64,000 nucleotides of DNA from Acidisarcina polymorpha (GTDB taxonomy: Bacteria > Acidobacteriota > Terriglobia > Terriglobales > Acidobacteriaceae), in the NCBI RefSeq assembly GCF_003330725.1, contig NZ_CP030840.1, forward strand, positions 806,001 to 870,000. The letters are read 5' to 3'. Under the pieces are notes generated by a model. That model was given only the letters and a program-made list of their open reading frames with translations, was not told the DNA's origin and did not search any database. The position numbers were made by a program, and so were the translations under genes. The first letter of the stretch is position 1. Each line of letters opens with the position of its first letter. Shown piece by piece: positions 55,639 to 63,868 of the stretch.

Positions 55639-55963
55639 GCTTTGTCTCCAAGAAGGAAGACGTTCCTTGTTTTGGCCAGTATCAACACGTCACTCTGCCT
55701 GACAAATTCTGCTCTAAGAAGGTGCTTTCCCATCTGCGTCAGGCGATATATGCGTCGTCGGTCTCCACTTTGGGTCTCGATCTCTTCTATAAACCCCTGT
55801 TCTGAGAGTTTCTGGATCATGTTATAGAGCGTTGCTGGTCCCAATCGAAGCCTGTCGGCAGACAACATCTTTACATCTTGCATGATCGATATCCATGCTT
55901 GTCTTCACCAGCCAATGCGAACAGCACAAAGAAGGTAGTGGTGGGGAGAGGCAGTAATTCGGC
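55635..55963 (-). pseudogene. PadR-family regulator, frameshifted
   Basis: Frame one (about 55963-55885) gives ELLPLPTTTFFVLFALAG and EDKHGYR; one base is then missing and frame two gives MQDVKMLSADRLRLGPATLY and NMIQKLSEQGFIEEIETQSG with wing DRRRIYRLTQMGKHLL. Together these rebuild a PadR with the HGY..MQDV turn intact. No ATG is seen at the expected start (ATA in its place). The shorter ATG frame at 55883 (82 residues) lacks the first helices, so repression is probably impaired. Confidence 0.75.
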
Positions 55964-56005
55964 TATTCCAGCTATACCCTGATCCCGAGGTGACATCGAG
56001 CCTCC

Positions 56006-56041
56006 GTATATCGGTTCTGGTTATATCGGAAACCGATATAC
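56006..56041. promoter_or_regulatory. Operator with 11-bp inverted repeat
   Basis: GTATATCGGTT (56006-56016) and AACCGATATAC (56031-56041) are perfect complements; a third TATATCGG lies between them. Located about 40 nt upstream of the PadR-like frame, it fits a PadR-type operator for the hydrolase operon. Confidence 0.65.
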
Positions 56042-56312
56042 AAGGTAAAGCCAGTCGGCGGGTATAAGTGCTCAGCCACTTGCTAGATTGCCCCTGGTGA
56101 CAGCAATGTTGGGTCTACCCCGCCAGCCCACCGACAAGGCGCTGCCTGACTTCGGGAGGAAGTGAAGGGTTGGTGCATCGCCAGAGACGCCCCTTGACGA
56201 CGAAGTAGCGTCCATCTGGAGTGACCGGATACTGCGGTTTCATTTCTCCGAAACTTTGATCTCGAACAGAGGGAAGGGTGCGGCTGCGGGACGCTGCACC
56301 TTGAAGTCGAGA

Positions 56313-56573
56313 TTAGTCTGCTCGTCCTTTCGGGTGTTGCTCCCGCCAGAGCTTCAGCAAGAACGGAGGCATGGCCGAAAAAGCGGCCTTCGTGCGATGG
56401 ACTTTCGCATGGCAGCTAGGGCAAAGCGAGATTATCAAATTTAGAACTGACTTGCCGGGAACCCTATGGTGAACGATGATGGAACGCTTGTCCCGCCCCG
56501 AAGCATCACACACTCGGCACCCCTTGCCGTCCTGCTCCAACACGGCCCCGCGCAGGCCGACTCCGCGGGCGTC
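56313..56573 (-). CDS. HNH endonuclease-like protein, 5' end uncertain
   Basis: CRVCDASGRDKRSIIVHHRV and LIISLCPSCHAKVHRTKAAF form a compact HNH/zinc site (CxxC, HH, CxxC, H). An in-frame GVGLRGAVLEQDGKG extends upstream of the first usable start (TTG/CTG near 56543), so the N-terminus may be truncated. HNH proteins nick or cut DNA; often phage- or element-borne. No partner genes adjoin. Confidence 0.6.
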   Translation of the reverse strand, partial: DARGVGLRGAVLEQDGKGCRVCDASGRDKRSIIVHHRVPGKSVLNLIISLCPSCHAKVHRTKAAFSAMPPFLLKLWREQHPKGRAD

Positions 56574-56620
56574 CTTTGGAGTTTAAAATTCAGCGTTAGC
56601 CGGATTTAGGAGAGGTCCTG

Positions 56621-56737
56621 TGAGCGACCATACGTTCGCCTCTGGCCTTTACCTGGTCTCGGATCATTCTGACTTCTTCGGTGGGCAGACGTTCTCAAGA
56701 ATTCGTTTATTGCGGCGTGGGGTGCAAGTGATCTAAC
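56621..56737 (+). CDS. Doubtful 38-codon ORF
   Basis: GTG start with TTAGGAGAGG 6-15 nt upstream; product MSDHTFASGLYLVSDHSDFF plus a basic end. Supported only by the ribosome-binding site; could be a remnant. Confidence 0.2.
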
Positions 56738-56775
56738 ATTTTGTCGCGCGCTAGCCGGTTCGGCTTGGAGGGCAA

Positions 56776-57108
56776 GTGTCGGATATCGAGAATGCGCGAA
56801 GAGCGCTCATACAGCGAATCCTGGAAGGTGACGGCAAAGCGGCCCGTATAACGCGCAACGCGGCCTTCGACGATTCCGGGCTAAGCGGGCCCGCACAGAT
56901 AATGACCGATAAGGTTGTCAACAACGCATACCGGGTCACTGATGGGGACATCGCCGCGGTCAAAGCGTCAGGCTTGAGTGAAGACGAAGTTTTCGAAGTG
57001 GTAGTGTGTGCGGCAGTTGGTCAGGCGGCTAGGCAGTACGAGGCAGCCCGTGCGGCTCTCGAAGCGACTTTCGGGGAGGATGAGCGTGCGCCTTCAAGTC
57101 CTCGATAA
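56776..57108 (+). CDS. Hypothetical protein preceding an AhpD-like gene
   Basis: 110 residues from GTG 56776 with GGAGGG 4-9 nt upstream. Helical and alanine-rich: SDIENARRALIQRILEGDGK, MTDKVVNNAYRVTDGDIAAV, SEDEVFEVVVCAAVGQAARQ. The VVCAA.G...R pattern suggests a carboxymuconolactone-decarboxylase-like helix bundle without a CxxC pair. The 3' end overlaps the AhpD-like gene by 29 nt, so they form a pair. Confidence 0.6.
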   Translation: MSDIENARRALIQRILEGDGKAARITRNAAFDDSGLSGPAQIMTDKVVNNAYRVTDGDIAAVKASGLSEDEVFEVVVCAAVGQAARQYEAARAALEATFGEDERAPSSPR

Positions 57109-57662
57109 CGGTCACGGTTTCGGCACAAAGGCACTCTTCGGGATGATTCAGACTCTGTCACGTCAGCGTGTACTGGACGTTGTGAAACTGGTCAAATATC
57201 GACCCGATTTTTACGGGGACCCGATGTCAGCCGTGACTCAGGAGCAATGCGCGGTCCATCTCCCTGGTCTGTAGCGGATCGCGAGTTAATGGCAGCGTTC
57301 ATAGCGAAAACAAACAAGTGTGAGTTTTGCACGAAGGCTCATTCGGCAGTGGCGGAACGGGCGTCCTCCAATCGAGGAATGATCTCTGCCTTCTTGTCTG
57401 ATCAAGATACCGCATTCATCGGAGAGCCGTTGAGGGCGACACTCCTGATGCTAGGGAAGCTGACGCGTGAGCACACTGTGAATGCAGATGATATGCGGCC
57501 CGTACTCAAAGCCGGTGCCTCGCGCGAGCAAATCGAAGATGCTCTTGCCGTCTGCTTTTCATTTAACGTCATGCACGCTTGGCCGACGCCTTTGGATTCT
57601 CGGTCCCGGGTCCTGAGGCTTTTTCCGCCGGCGCGAAATACCTGCTCGCTCGCGGATATTGA
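57080..57662 (+). pseudogene. AhpD/carboxymuconolactone decarboxylase-like protein, two frameshifts
   Basis: ATG 57080 (MSVRLQVLDNGHGFGTKALF) with GGGGAGG upstream. One base is missing at about 57243, before MRGPSPWSVADRELMAAFIA. The peroxidase-type motif is KCEFCTKAHSAVA (CxxC...H). A second one-base loss at about 57573 moves the end from HARLADAFGF...GAKYLLARGY (stop 57660-57662) into a wrong frame that runs to 57741. Restored, the protein would be about 190 residues, the normal size. Either decayed or affected by sequencing errors. Confidence 0.75.
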
Positions 57663-57799
57663 TGAACCCCGATTGAGGTCGTTTCTTTCAGGAGCGGCCT
57701 TGCGGGCTGGAACGACCCGTTACGAACCTCCATCGTACTAACTTACCGGAGATTTTTTCCGCTCTCGCCAAAGCGATGCAAAAGCACGCTCCCCGTCAT

Positions 57800-58450
57800 C
57801 AGCAATCTCACCCCGAATGCTGCCCTAATGTGCTTCAACCGCCCACTATGCAATCGCTAAACCTAGACCCAGTCCTCCAGCCTCCCGGTTGCGAGATCTG
57901 TCGATGCGATAGAAGCGATCAAAGACGCGGTCCTTCGACTCAGGAGGAATTCCTGACCCCTGATCGGCCACGCTAATCTCCACACGTTGTCCACCACACT
58001 CGATCCGGTCAACGATGCGTACGGACACGCGGATCGTGCTGCGACTAGGCGAATACTTGACGGCATGTCCAGAGAATTGACGACAGCCATCCGCAGGAAC
58101 AAGCGATCTGCCAGAAGCTCGCAATCGCTGCTCTCAGCCATGAGGATTGTCTGCGCCTTGTCTTCTGCCAAGACCTTCACGATGGCGATGGCTTCTTGGA
58201 CGAGTTCCATTGCTGAAAATCTAGACCGGGTGAGGGTCACCTCTCCAGCATGAGAAATGGTACGCAGAGTGTCAATCATGGTGGTCAGTCGGGCGACCTC
58301 TTCCAACATGCTCGCAATGCTGAGATCGTCAAGGACAATACGCGATGGAGTATCTGGCGAAACCCGCCGATACAGTGCCCGGATGCGAGCCAACAACTCG
58401 GGAAGCGCAAATGGCTTGATGAGGTAGACACAAGATGCAGAGGCCTTCAA
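57800..58450 (-). pseudogene. Deletion fusion of a response regulator and its histidine kinase
   Basis: Starting at 58450 the frame gives the end of a receiver domain (VYLIKPFALPELLARIRALY, RRVSPDTPSRIVLDDLSI) joined in frame to the DHp end of a kinase (LTTMIDTLRTISHAGEVTLT) and HATPase ([20 protein letters not shown]). A frameshift near 58090 leads to [16 protein letters not shown] and [20 protein letters not shown], then in-frame stops after GLGLAIA at 57846 and again after WAVEAH. The DNA-binding domain and sensor are deleted. Confidence 0.75.
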
Positions 58451-58890
58451 AGTCCGAGTGCAGGGCTTGCAAAAACGCTACCTTTGCGTGCCGTTATTGA
58501 CCAAAAGCCACTTCAGTATCCTCTGAAAGGCTCTTCATGGCGTCCCCTCGGATGTGTGTTGAGGCGGCCAATCCGACCGGCACAATCACATGGCAAGAAG
58601 CTAAAGTCGAAGAGGTCGTGGTCAGAACTAACCGGACGGCAGCCAATTCTAGGTTTACTCTTCCCGGACATCCCCCCGCCTATAAAACGTAGGGCAAAGA
58701 ACCGAGGGAACCATGCCTCGAAGCCGCGCCAACCCCATGGTGAGCGGGTTCAGTAGCAGAGTAGGGTGGTTTCTCTGGCCTGCGGTATCGGCCTTGTCTT
58801 TATGATCTTGCTACTTTTATTTTTACTGCGCCGGCGAAGATGATGTTGTCTTACATTCGCTGTAGAGGTCTCGGTCGGTCGTTCCAATAC
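58451..58890. other. Gap with no recognisable gene
   Basis: No family signature on either strand. Confidence 0.45.
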
Positions 58891-59749
58891 TCAGGAGGTT
58901 GCTTCTAACCACTTATCTAAGAAACCCAGTAATTCTTCAGGGGGCCTTAGCCAAATATCGGCAAGCGTCTCTCGAGGTTCATTATGCACATATACTCTCA
59001 ATCCTCTGCCTGTCAAAGCTCGAAACGCTTCTTCATCGGCCATATCGTCGCCTAAATAGGCCACCACCCCGTGTTGCGCTTCGCCTCTAACGGCTCTTCA
59101 TTGAGAATGCAATTGATCACTTCTACAGTGGAACAACCTGATGCTCTCACCTCGAAGCCCCCATCGAAGGAATGCCATTCTAGGGCTGATTGGTCACTCA
59201 ATCGCCGGAAGAGGGCGGGAACAAGCTCGATGAGCTGCCGCTCAACTTGAGGATGCCGACCTCGCGTGTGTAGTGCCACGCTTCCCGGCTTCTTCTCAAC
59301 GAGTTCGGACAATCCATTCTTATTCAAGGTGCTTTCTAGCCGGGCGAGTGCACCTTTTTGGTGACGGCTGAGAGGCGTAACTCTATAATCGCCATTTGGA
59401 AGGAGCCTCTCTCGGCCGTTGCTTCCCCAAAACCTCAACATCGAGGGCAGGCAAAAAGCTTGCCAGCTCTCTCGCAGGCCACCCCGACATCAACACCAAG
59501 CGAACTGTTGATCGTCGAAGGAGCTGAACCAGCCGTTCTATTTACTCCGGGGTACGGCAGCGCTTGCATTCTTTGAGTGACAAACGGCGCCAAGGTGCCA
59601 TCGTAATCAAGCATTAGGACAGACCGAGGGTTGACTGCTAAAGTATCCCACCATCGATCGAAAGACAAAGCGACCCATGACTCAGGGGGTGACGATCTTT
59701 TCTCCTGGGAGATGCGCTTTTGTTTTTGGATTATCTGCAAGCGAGCCAT
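58891..59749 (-). pseudogene. otsB: Trehalose-6-phosphate phosphatase, three frameshifts
   Basis: HAD motif I is SVLMLDYDGTLAPFVTQRMQ. The sequence continues in other frames: RLVQLLRRSTVRLVLMSGWP; WGSNGRERLLPNGDYRVTPL to LNEEPLEA; then HGVVAYLGDDMADEEAFRAL and the end LLGFLDKWLEATS. Shifts lie near 59535, 59435 and 59080. All OtsB segments are present in order, so the gene is recent in decay. It lies 190 bp downstream of the trehalose-synthase-like gene on the same strand. The frame is open upstream to about 59900, but that part is not OtsB-like. Confidence 0.85.
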
Positions 59750-59939
59750 GTGACCCTGCGATCGCTCCGCATAAACAATGTCTGCCAACAGGCCCAGACT
59801 AAAGTCTCCCCCACGTCCAAGCCTGGCCGCCGCGTACAAATTCCGTTCGAAGAGATCGCGCACTTCGCAGACAGGGAAGATCAGCAGGGGTTCTTCCGTC
59901 GCCAGCTTTTTTCCCAGAGATGAGCCGCCGGGTACTTGT

Positions 59940-61604
59940 TTATACTTCGGTTCGCTTCAAAAGGTAGTCAAGTCCACAAACACGGTACCATCGATACCCG
60001 TACGGCTCCAGAAGCACGCGGTGGCGGCCATCCTGCTCAGGATGACTATGGTCGTCTGATAGCAGATTGACCAATGAGCATCCGCTCTCATCGGGCCCGT
60101 CTACCGCCATTCGGATCTCAATCGGTTCGCTTGAAGTGTTGTGCACACAGAGCACCGCATTCTTCCTCCAATCGTAGCGCATTGCAACGACTGAAGTTGA
60201 CCGAGCATTGAGGAACTTGAAGTCCCCCCAACCGATCTCAGGCACTTCCTTGCGCATCCGAATCATTCGTTCCATCCAGTTCAGCAAAGAGTTCGGATCG
60301 CGCCTTTGCTGTGCCACGTTCACGTGCTGGAATCCATACGCCCCTTCGCTGATGACAGGAAGCACTGGTTTGTCGTTCTTGGTGAAACCGCCTTGCGGCT
60401 CTGTCGACCACTGCATGGGGGTACGCGCGCTGTTACGTTCCGAAAGTCTTAAATTCTCGCCCATAGCTATTTCATCCCCATAACGAATGACTGGCGTTCC
60501 TGGCAGTGTCAGCATCAGGCTATAGGCAAGTTCTAATCGTCGCCGATCTCCCTGGAGCATAGGGGCAAGGCGCCTGCGAATACCGCGGCCATACAACTGC
60601 ATGTTTGACTCGGGTGCAAAGGCCGCGAAGACCGTTTCTCTCTGCTCATCTTCAAGCCGCCCGAGGTCCAGTTCATCGTGGTTGCGCAAAAAACTTCCCC
60701 ACTGAGCTGACGCCGGCCGCTTGCTGGTCGCCTTCACTGCCTTAACCAAGGGTCGAGTGTCGCTGCTCGCCAAGGCATAGAAGAGATTCTGATTCACTTC
60801 AAAGTTGAACATCATTTGCAGACGTTCGCCGTCTTTCCCAAAATATTCCATGTCCGTATCCGGCAGAACGTTCGCTTCTGCGAGGATGATCGCCTCCCCC
60901 TGTCTCCAGGTTAGAAACTGGCTGAACGTTCGCAGCATGTCATATTGTTCCGCTGGCTTCTTCAGGTGGGCGCCCTTCTCTGCAATGACGAAGGGAACCG
61001 CATCCATACGAAAGCCGGAGACACCGAGTTGGAGCCAGAACCCCATGATTTTCAGGATCTCGGCTTGCACTTCAGGATTCGCGGTATTGAGATCTGGCTG
61101 AAAATCGTAGAAGCGATGGAAGTAATATTCTCTCGCTGCATCGTCGTAGGTCCACGTCGACTTCTGTACACCCGGGAAGACTACGCCTGATGATGCATTT
61201 TTTGGCTTTTTCTTCGACCAAACATACCAGTTTCGATACTTCGAGACAGGCTCCTTTCGCGCATCCTGAAACCACGCGTGCTCATTTGATGTGTGATTCA
61301 CCACCAGGTCGATCAACACTCGCAGACCTCGCTGCTTGCAGCCTTGAGTGAATTCCACAAAATCACCCAGCGTGCCGTAGCGTGGATCGACACCGTAATA
61401 GTCCGCGATATCATAGCCATCGTCCTTGAAGGGAGAAGGCTGAAACGGCATCAGCCAGATGGCTGTCACACCGATGCCTTGCAGGTAGTCCAATCTGCGC
61501 ATCAGACCTTGGAAGTCGCCGACTCCATCGCCGTTCGCATCCATGAAGGTCGCAACGGACAGACAATAGATGACTGCATTCTTGTACCAGAGATCGTTAA
61601 TCAT
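59940..61604 (-). CDS. GH13 trehalose synthase-like glucosidase
   Basis: 554 residues from ATG 61604 (MINDLWYKNAVIYCLSVATF). A (beta/alpha)8 barrel with the conserved VLIDLVVNHTS, nucleophile Asp in GFRMDAVPFVIAE, acid Glu in IILAEANVLPDT and transition-state Asp in SFLRNHDELDL; the ending GDEIAMGENLRLSERNSART is typical of TreS. TreS interconverts maltose and trehalose; a hydrolase of the same subfamily is the alternative. Appears intact. Downstream otsB is broken; a divergent GH13 fragment starts at 61666. Confidence 0.88.
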   Translation of the reverse strand: MINDLWYKNAVIYCLSVATFMDANGDGVGDFQGLMRRLDYLQGIGVTAIWLMPFQPSPFKDDGYDIADYYGVDPRYGTLGDFVEFTQGCKQRGLRVLIDLVVNHTSNEHAWFQDARKEPVSKYRNWYVWSKKKPKNASSGVVFPGVQKSTWTYDDAAREYYFHRFYDFQPDLNTANPEVQAEILKIMGFWLQLGVSGFRMDAVPFVIAEKGAHLKKPAEQYDMLRTFSQFLTWRQGEAIILAEANVLPDTDMEYFGKDGERLQMMFNFEVNQNLFYALASSDTRPLVKAVKATSKRPASAQWGSFLRNHDELDLGRLEDEQRETVFAAFAPESNMQLYGRGIRRRLAPMLQGDRRRLELAYSLMLTLPGTPVIRYGDEIAMGENLRLSERNSARTPMQWSTEPQGGFTKNDKPVLPVISEGAYGFQHVNVAQQRRDPNSLLNWMERMIRMRKEVPEIGWGDFKFLNARSTSVVAMRYDWRKNAVLCVHNTSSEPIEIRMAVDGPDESGCSLVNLLSDDHSHPEQDGRHRVLLEPYGYRWYRVCGLDYLLKRTEV

Positions 61605-61665
61605 CGGACAGATCCACTTCGCAAAATTGAGAGATGGGAGCAATGTTGGGATGCAGGAAACAAGC

Positions 61666-61890
61666 TGCTGGCAACGCGCGGTGATCTACGAAGTATATCC
61701 ACGTTGCTTTCAAGATGCGAACGGCGATGGAGTCGCAACCCCCGGTGAATTCTGAACCGTCTCAATTACCTAGTTGATTTGGGCATCGACCCCATGTGGA
61801 TTTCGGCCATTTACCCGTCCCCGATGGCAGACTTCAATTACGCCGTTGGTGACTATTGCAACGTTGATCCACTCTTCGGCGAAGATGCGC
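61666..61890 (+). pseudogene. GH13 alpha-glucosidase, N-terminal fragment
   Basis: CWQRAVIYEVYPRCFQDANG and, after a frameshift near 61753, LNRLNYLVDLGIDPMWISAI followed by YPSPMADFNYAVGDYCNVDP. This is the first 75 residues of an oligo-1,6-/alpha-glucosidase (..YQIYPRSF.D.NGDG.GDL.G I..RLDYL..LG.DAIWISPIY.SPM.D.GYD). No barrel remains beyond. Divergent from the TreS-like gene. Confidence 0.8.
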
Positions 61891-61967
61891 AGGTAATTTG
61901 CTCCGGCCGATCTTTCCAATCTCGTCCAGAGTGAAGCCTGTCTTCAACATCGCATCGACAACCAGGG
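61885..61967 (-). pseudogene. Possible membrane dipeptidase (M19) C-terminal fragment
   Basis: Minus strand: LVVDAMLKTGFTLDEIGKIG then, after a frameshift, GANYLRIFAEE. Resembles the end of renal-dipeptidase-like proteins (..L...G.....I.KI.GGN.LR.F). It abuts repeat A on one side and the GH13 fragment on the other. Confidence 0.4.
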
Positions 61968-62127
61968 CAGGCGTACGTACAGGGGCTTTAGCCGGCCTCT
62001 TTGTGGACCCGGCAGCTGCAGGCGCTCCACAATATTTCTGGAGATGCGGCGACGTTCGTTGCACCGCATGGGAGTACAGACGGACGCTCTTTCAAGCTGG
62101 GCAACAAGCCTCGAGTTCCACAGCGGT
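61965..62127 (+). repeat. Dispersed repeat A, copy 2
   Basis: Matches 13003-13165, ending at the same junction (tcgagttccacagcgg). Right of the junction the sequence is unrelated to repeat B. Confidence 0.85.
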
Positions 62128-62192
62128 CAGAAGGACGCATGATGGAGGATACTGTTGGCGACTCCATCACCACTCGCGGCAATAGGCGATCC

Positions 62193-62762
62193 AATTGGAG
62201 ACACCCCCATATTCATGTGCTTGAGTTGCTATGCTCAGGAGCAAGCACCATCTACAAGCCTTGTCACTTTCATACGCTCGGATGCCAGGCCAATTGATGC
62301 AATCATCGCGACGGCACTCCAGACTCATATACCGATAGGCATAGCTGTGGGCGCGAGCAAGGCATAGCTGTGGGCGAGCACCAGCAAACTCTGTGTGAGT
62401 CAGTTTATACGTTCGGAATCCAAGCCGAAACCGCAGGAGACTCGCTAGTAAAGTCGCTAACGGGGACCGGTTATACAGTTCGGGATGAGCAAGGTGTGCT
62501 TGTGGTCATCGCATCCGATTTAACTGCCTTTCAGCAGGATTTGTTAAGACACCATTTTGGTAGCTTCTCTGTGCAGAGAGGAACGACCATGGCGGGAATC
62601 GGCGCTCAGCTGACCGGAGCGCTATGGCTTAGCAGTGGACTTGCATCGGGCGTCGGCGGCTCCACGCTTTATTCCCTCTCGGCTAGTAAATACAAGCTAG
62701 ATGACATCGGAGCATCTACGACGGAAGAGATAGCGAATAGGATCGTGTCATTGCCACCCTAA
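62193..62762 (+). pseudogene. Hypothetical protein split by a 22-bp tandem duplication
   Basis: One frame ends SDARPIDAIIATALQTHIPI and IGIAVGASKA with a TAG at 62365-62367; the next (62370-62762) carries CESVYTFGIQAETAGDSLVK and VVIASDLTAFQQDLLRHHFG. The unit ggcatagctgtgggcg is tandemly repeated (62339-62361 and 62362-62383), which causes the frame change. Deleting one unit would join them into a protein of about 185 residues. Family not recognised. The second frame also could be translated alone from its own start. Confidence 0.5.
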
Positions 62763-63141
62763 GGAATGTGGATGTTCAAAGCAATATATACCAGTGGAGC
62801 GTGCGAAGTGTGGTGTGTGGTGCAGCAACTCTCCTAGGCCAGGCAGAAGGTGGAGCATCGGGACAGCCCTGCTTAAGCGTCGATCGGTGAGATGTTTTGT
62901 CGAAGTAGCTTGTCTTGCAGCAGGGCTCGTAGGTGCAACCATGCCACCCCGATCGAGGTTCGATGAGTGCCTACGCCTGTTCTCGTCAGTTACGGATGGC
63001 GGATTGGCTCCGAGAAGCCTGGCTTCCCCTTCCGACTGAGCTCTTGCTTCGCAACACGTGAGCAGACTATTTGACTCTGATGACCATAGTGCGCGAACCG
63101 AAAGTGGGGCATCCTACTAAGTGAGGGAGGACATTAGCAAA

Positions 63142-63567
63142 ATGGCGGTAATGGGAACACAAGTGTTATTCATTTCTGGCTTCGGTCCCATCGATCCCGA
63201 CAGCGCTGAGAGTCGTGCGTTGTACCGGGACAGTCTGGGCATTTCTTTTATGGAGGATGCTGGCGGCTATCTCCATACGGGCGCACTTAAAGGCGCTAAA
63301 CATTTCGCGCTCTGGCCCCTTTCACAGGCAGCTCAATCCTGCTTCGGCAGCGTCTCTTGGCCTGACAGCGTTCCCGTTCCGCAGGCATGGCTGGAATTCG
63401 AGGTGGACAACGTTGAGAAAGCTACAGAGGATCTGGAATCGCGGGGCTATCAGATGCTAATCAAGAACAAAACGGAACCATGGGGTCAGACGGTAAGCCG
63501 ATTTCTCTCCCCGGAAGGCCTCTTGGTCGGTCTAACGCTAACGCCTGCATTGCGAGAAGACGACTGA
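63142..63567 (+). CDS. VOC (glyoxalase-like) family protein
   Basis: 141 residues from ATG 63142 with GAGGGAGG 11 nt upstream; a GTG at 63121 is less likely. Two beta-alpha-beta-beta-beta modules: RALYRDSLGISFMEDAGGYL and WLEFEVDNVEKATEDLESRG, ending SRFLSPEGLLVGLTLTPAL. Member of the glyoxalase/bleomycin-resistance/dioxygenase fold; substrate unknown, canonical metal ligands not obvious. Confidence 0.8.
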   Translation: MAVMGTQVLFISGFGPIDPDSAESRALYRDSLGISFMEDAGGYLHTGALKGAKHFALWPLSQAAQSCFGSVSWPDSVPVPQAWLEFEVDNVEKATEDLESRGYQMLIKNKTEPWGQTVSRFLSPEGLLVGLTLTPALREDD

Positions 63568-63868
63568 TCCTCTGTGGGAGAGGGGATGGTTTCGGTTGGC
63601 GCCCAATCGCCGAAGCACTCATCGACAATAATCACGATGAACACTTCCTTCGGGCCGGAGAGGTGGGGCAGCGAGCGGAAAAGACATGATGGGCCTGTCT
63701 GAATGCGTGATCCTGCAAGAGAAATCTGGTTGCGGAGTTGGGCTGTCTGTCGGTCAGGCTTTCTGGCAAGTCCGATGAGACGACGACAACTAGCTCTGCG
63801 ACACGACGCCACATATTTCTAAGTGACAGGCCCCGTACATTAGGGGTGGTTGGGGCAGTGTTCGACTT
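63568..63868. other. Gap between VOC gene and kinase fragment
   Basis: Both strands have open but unrecognisable frames. The minus-strand frame of the kinase fragment continues through this DNA to 63632 as junk. Confidence 0.4.

Noticed and set aside
63486-63812. 108-codon minus-strand frame at the right end
   Set aside because: Overlaps the well-supported VOC gene at its 3' end and has no recognisable domain.
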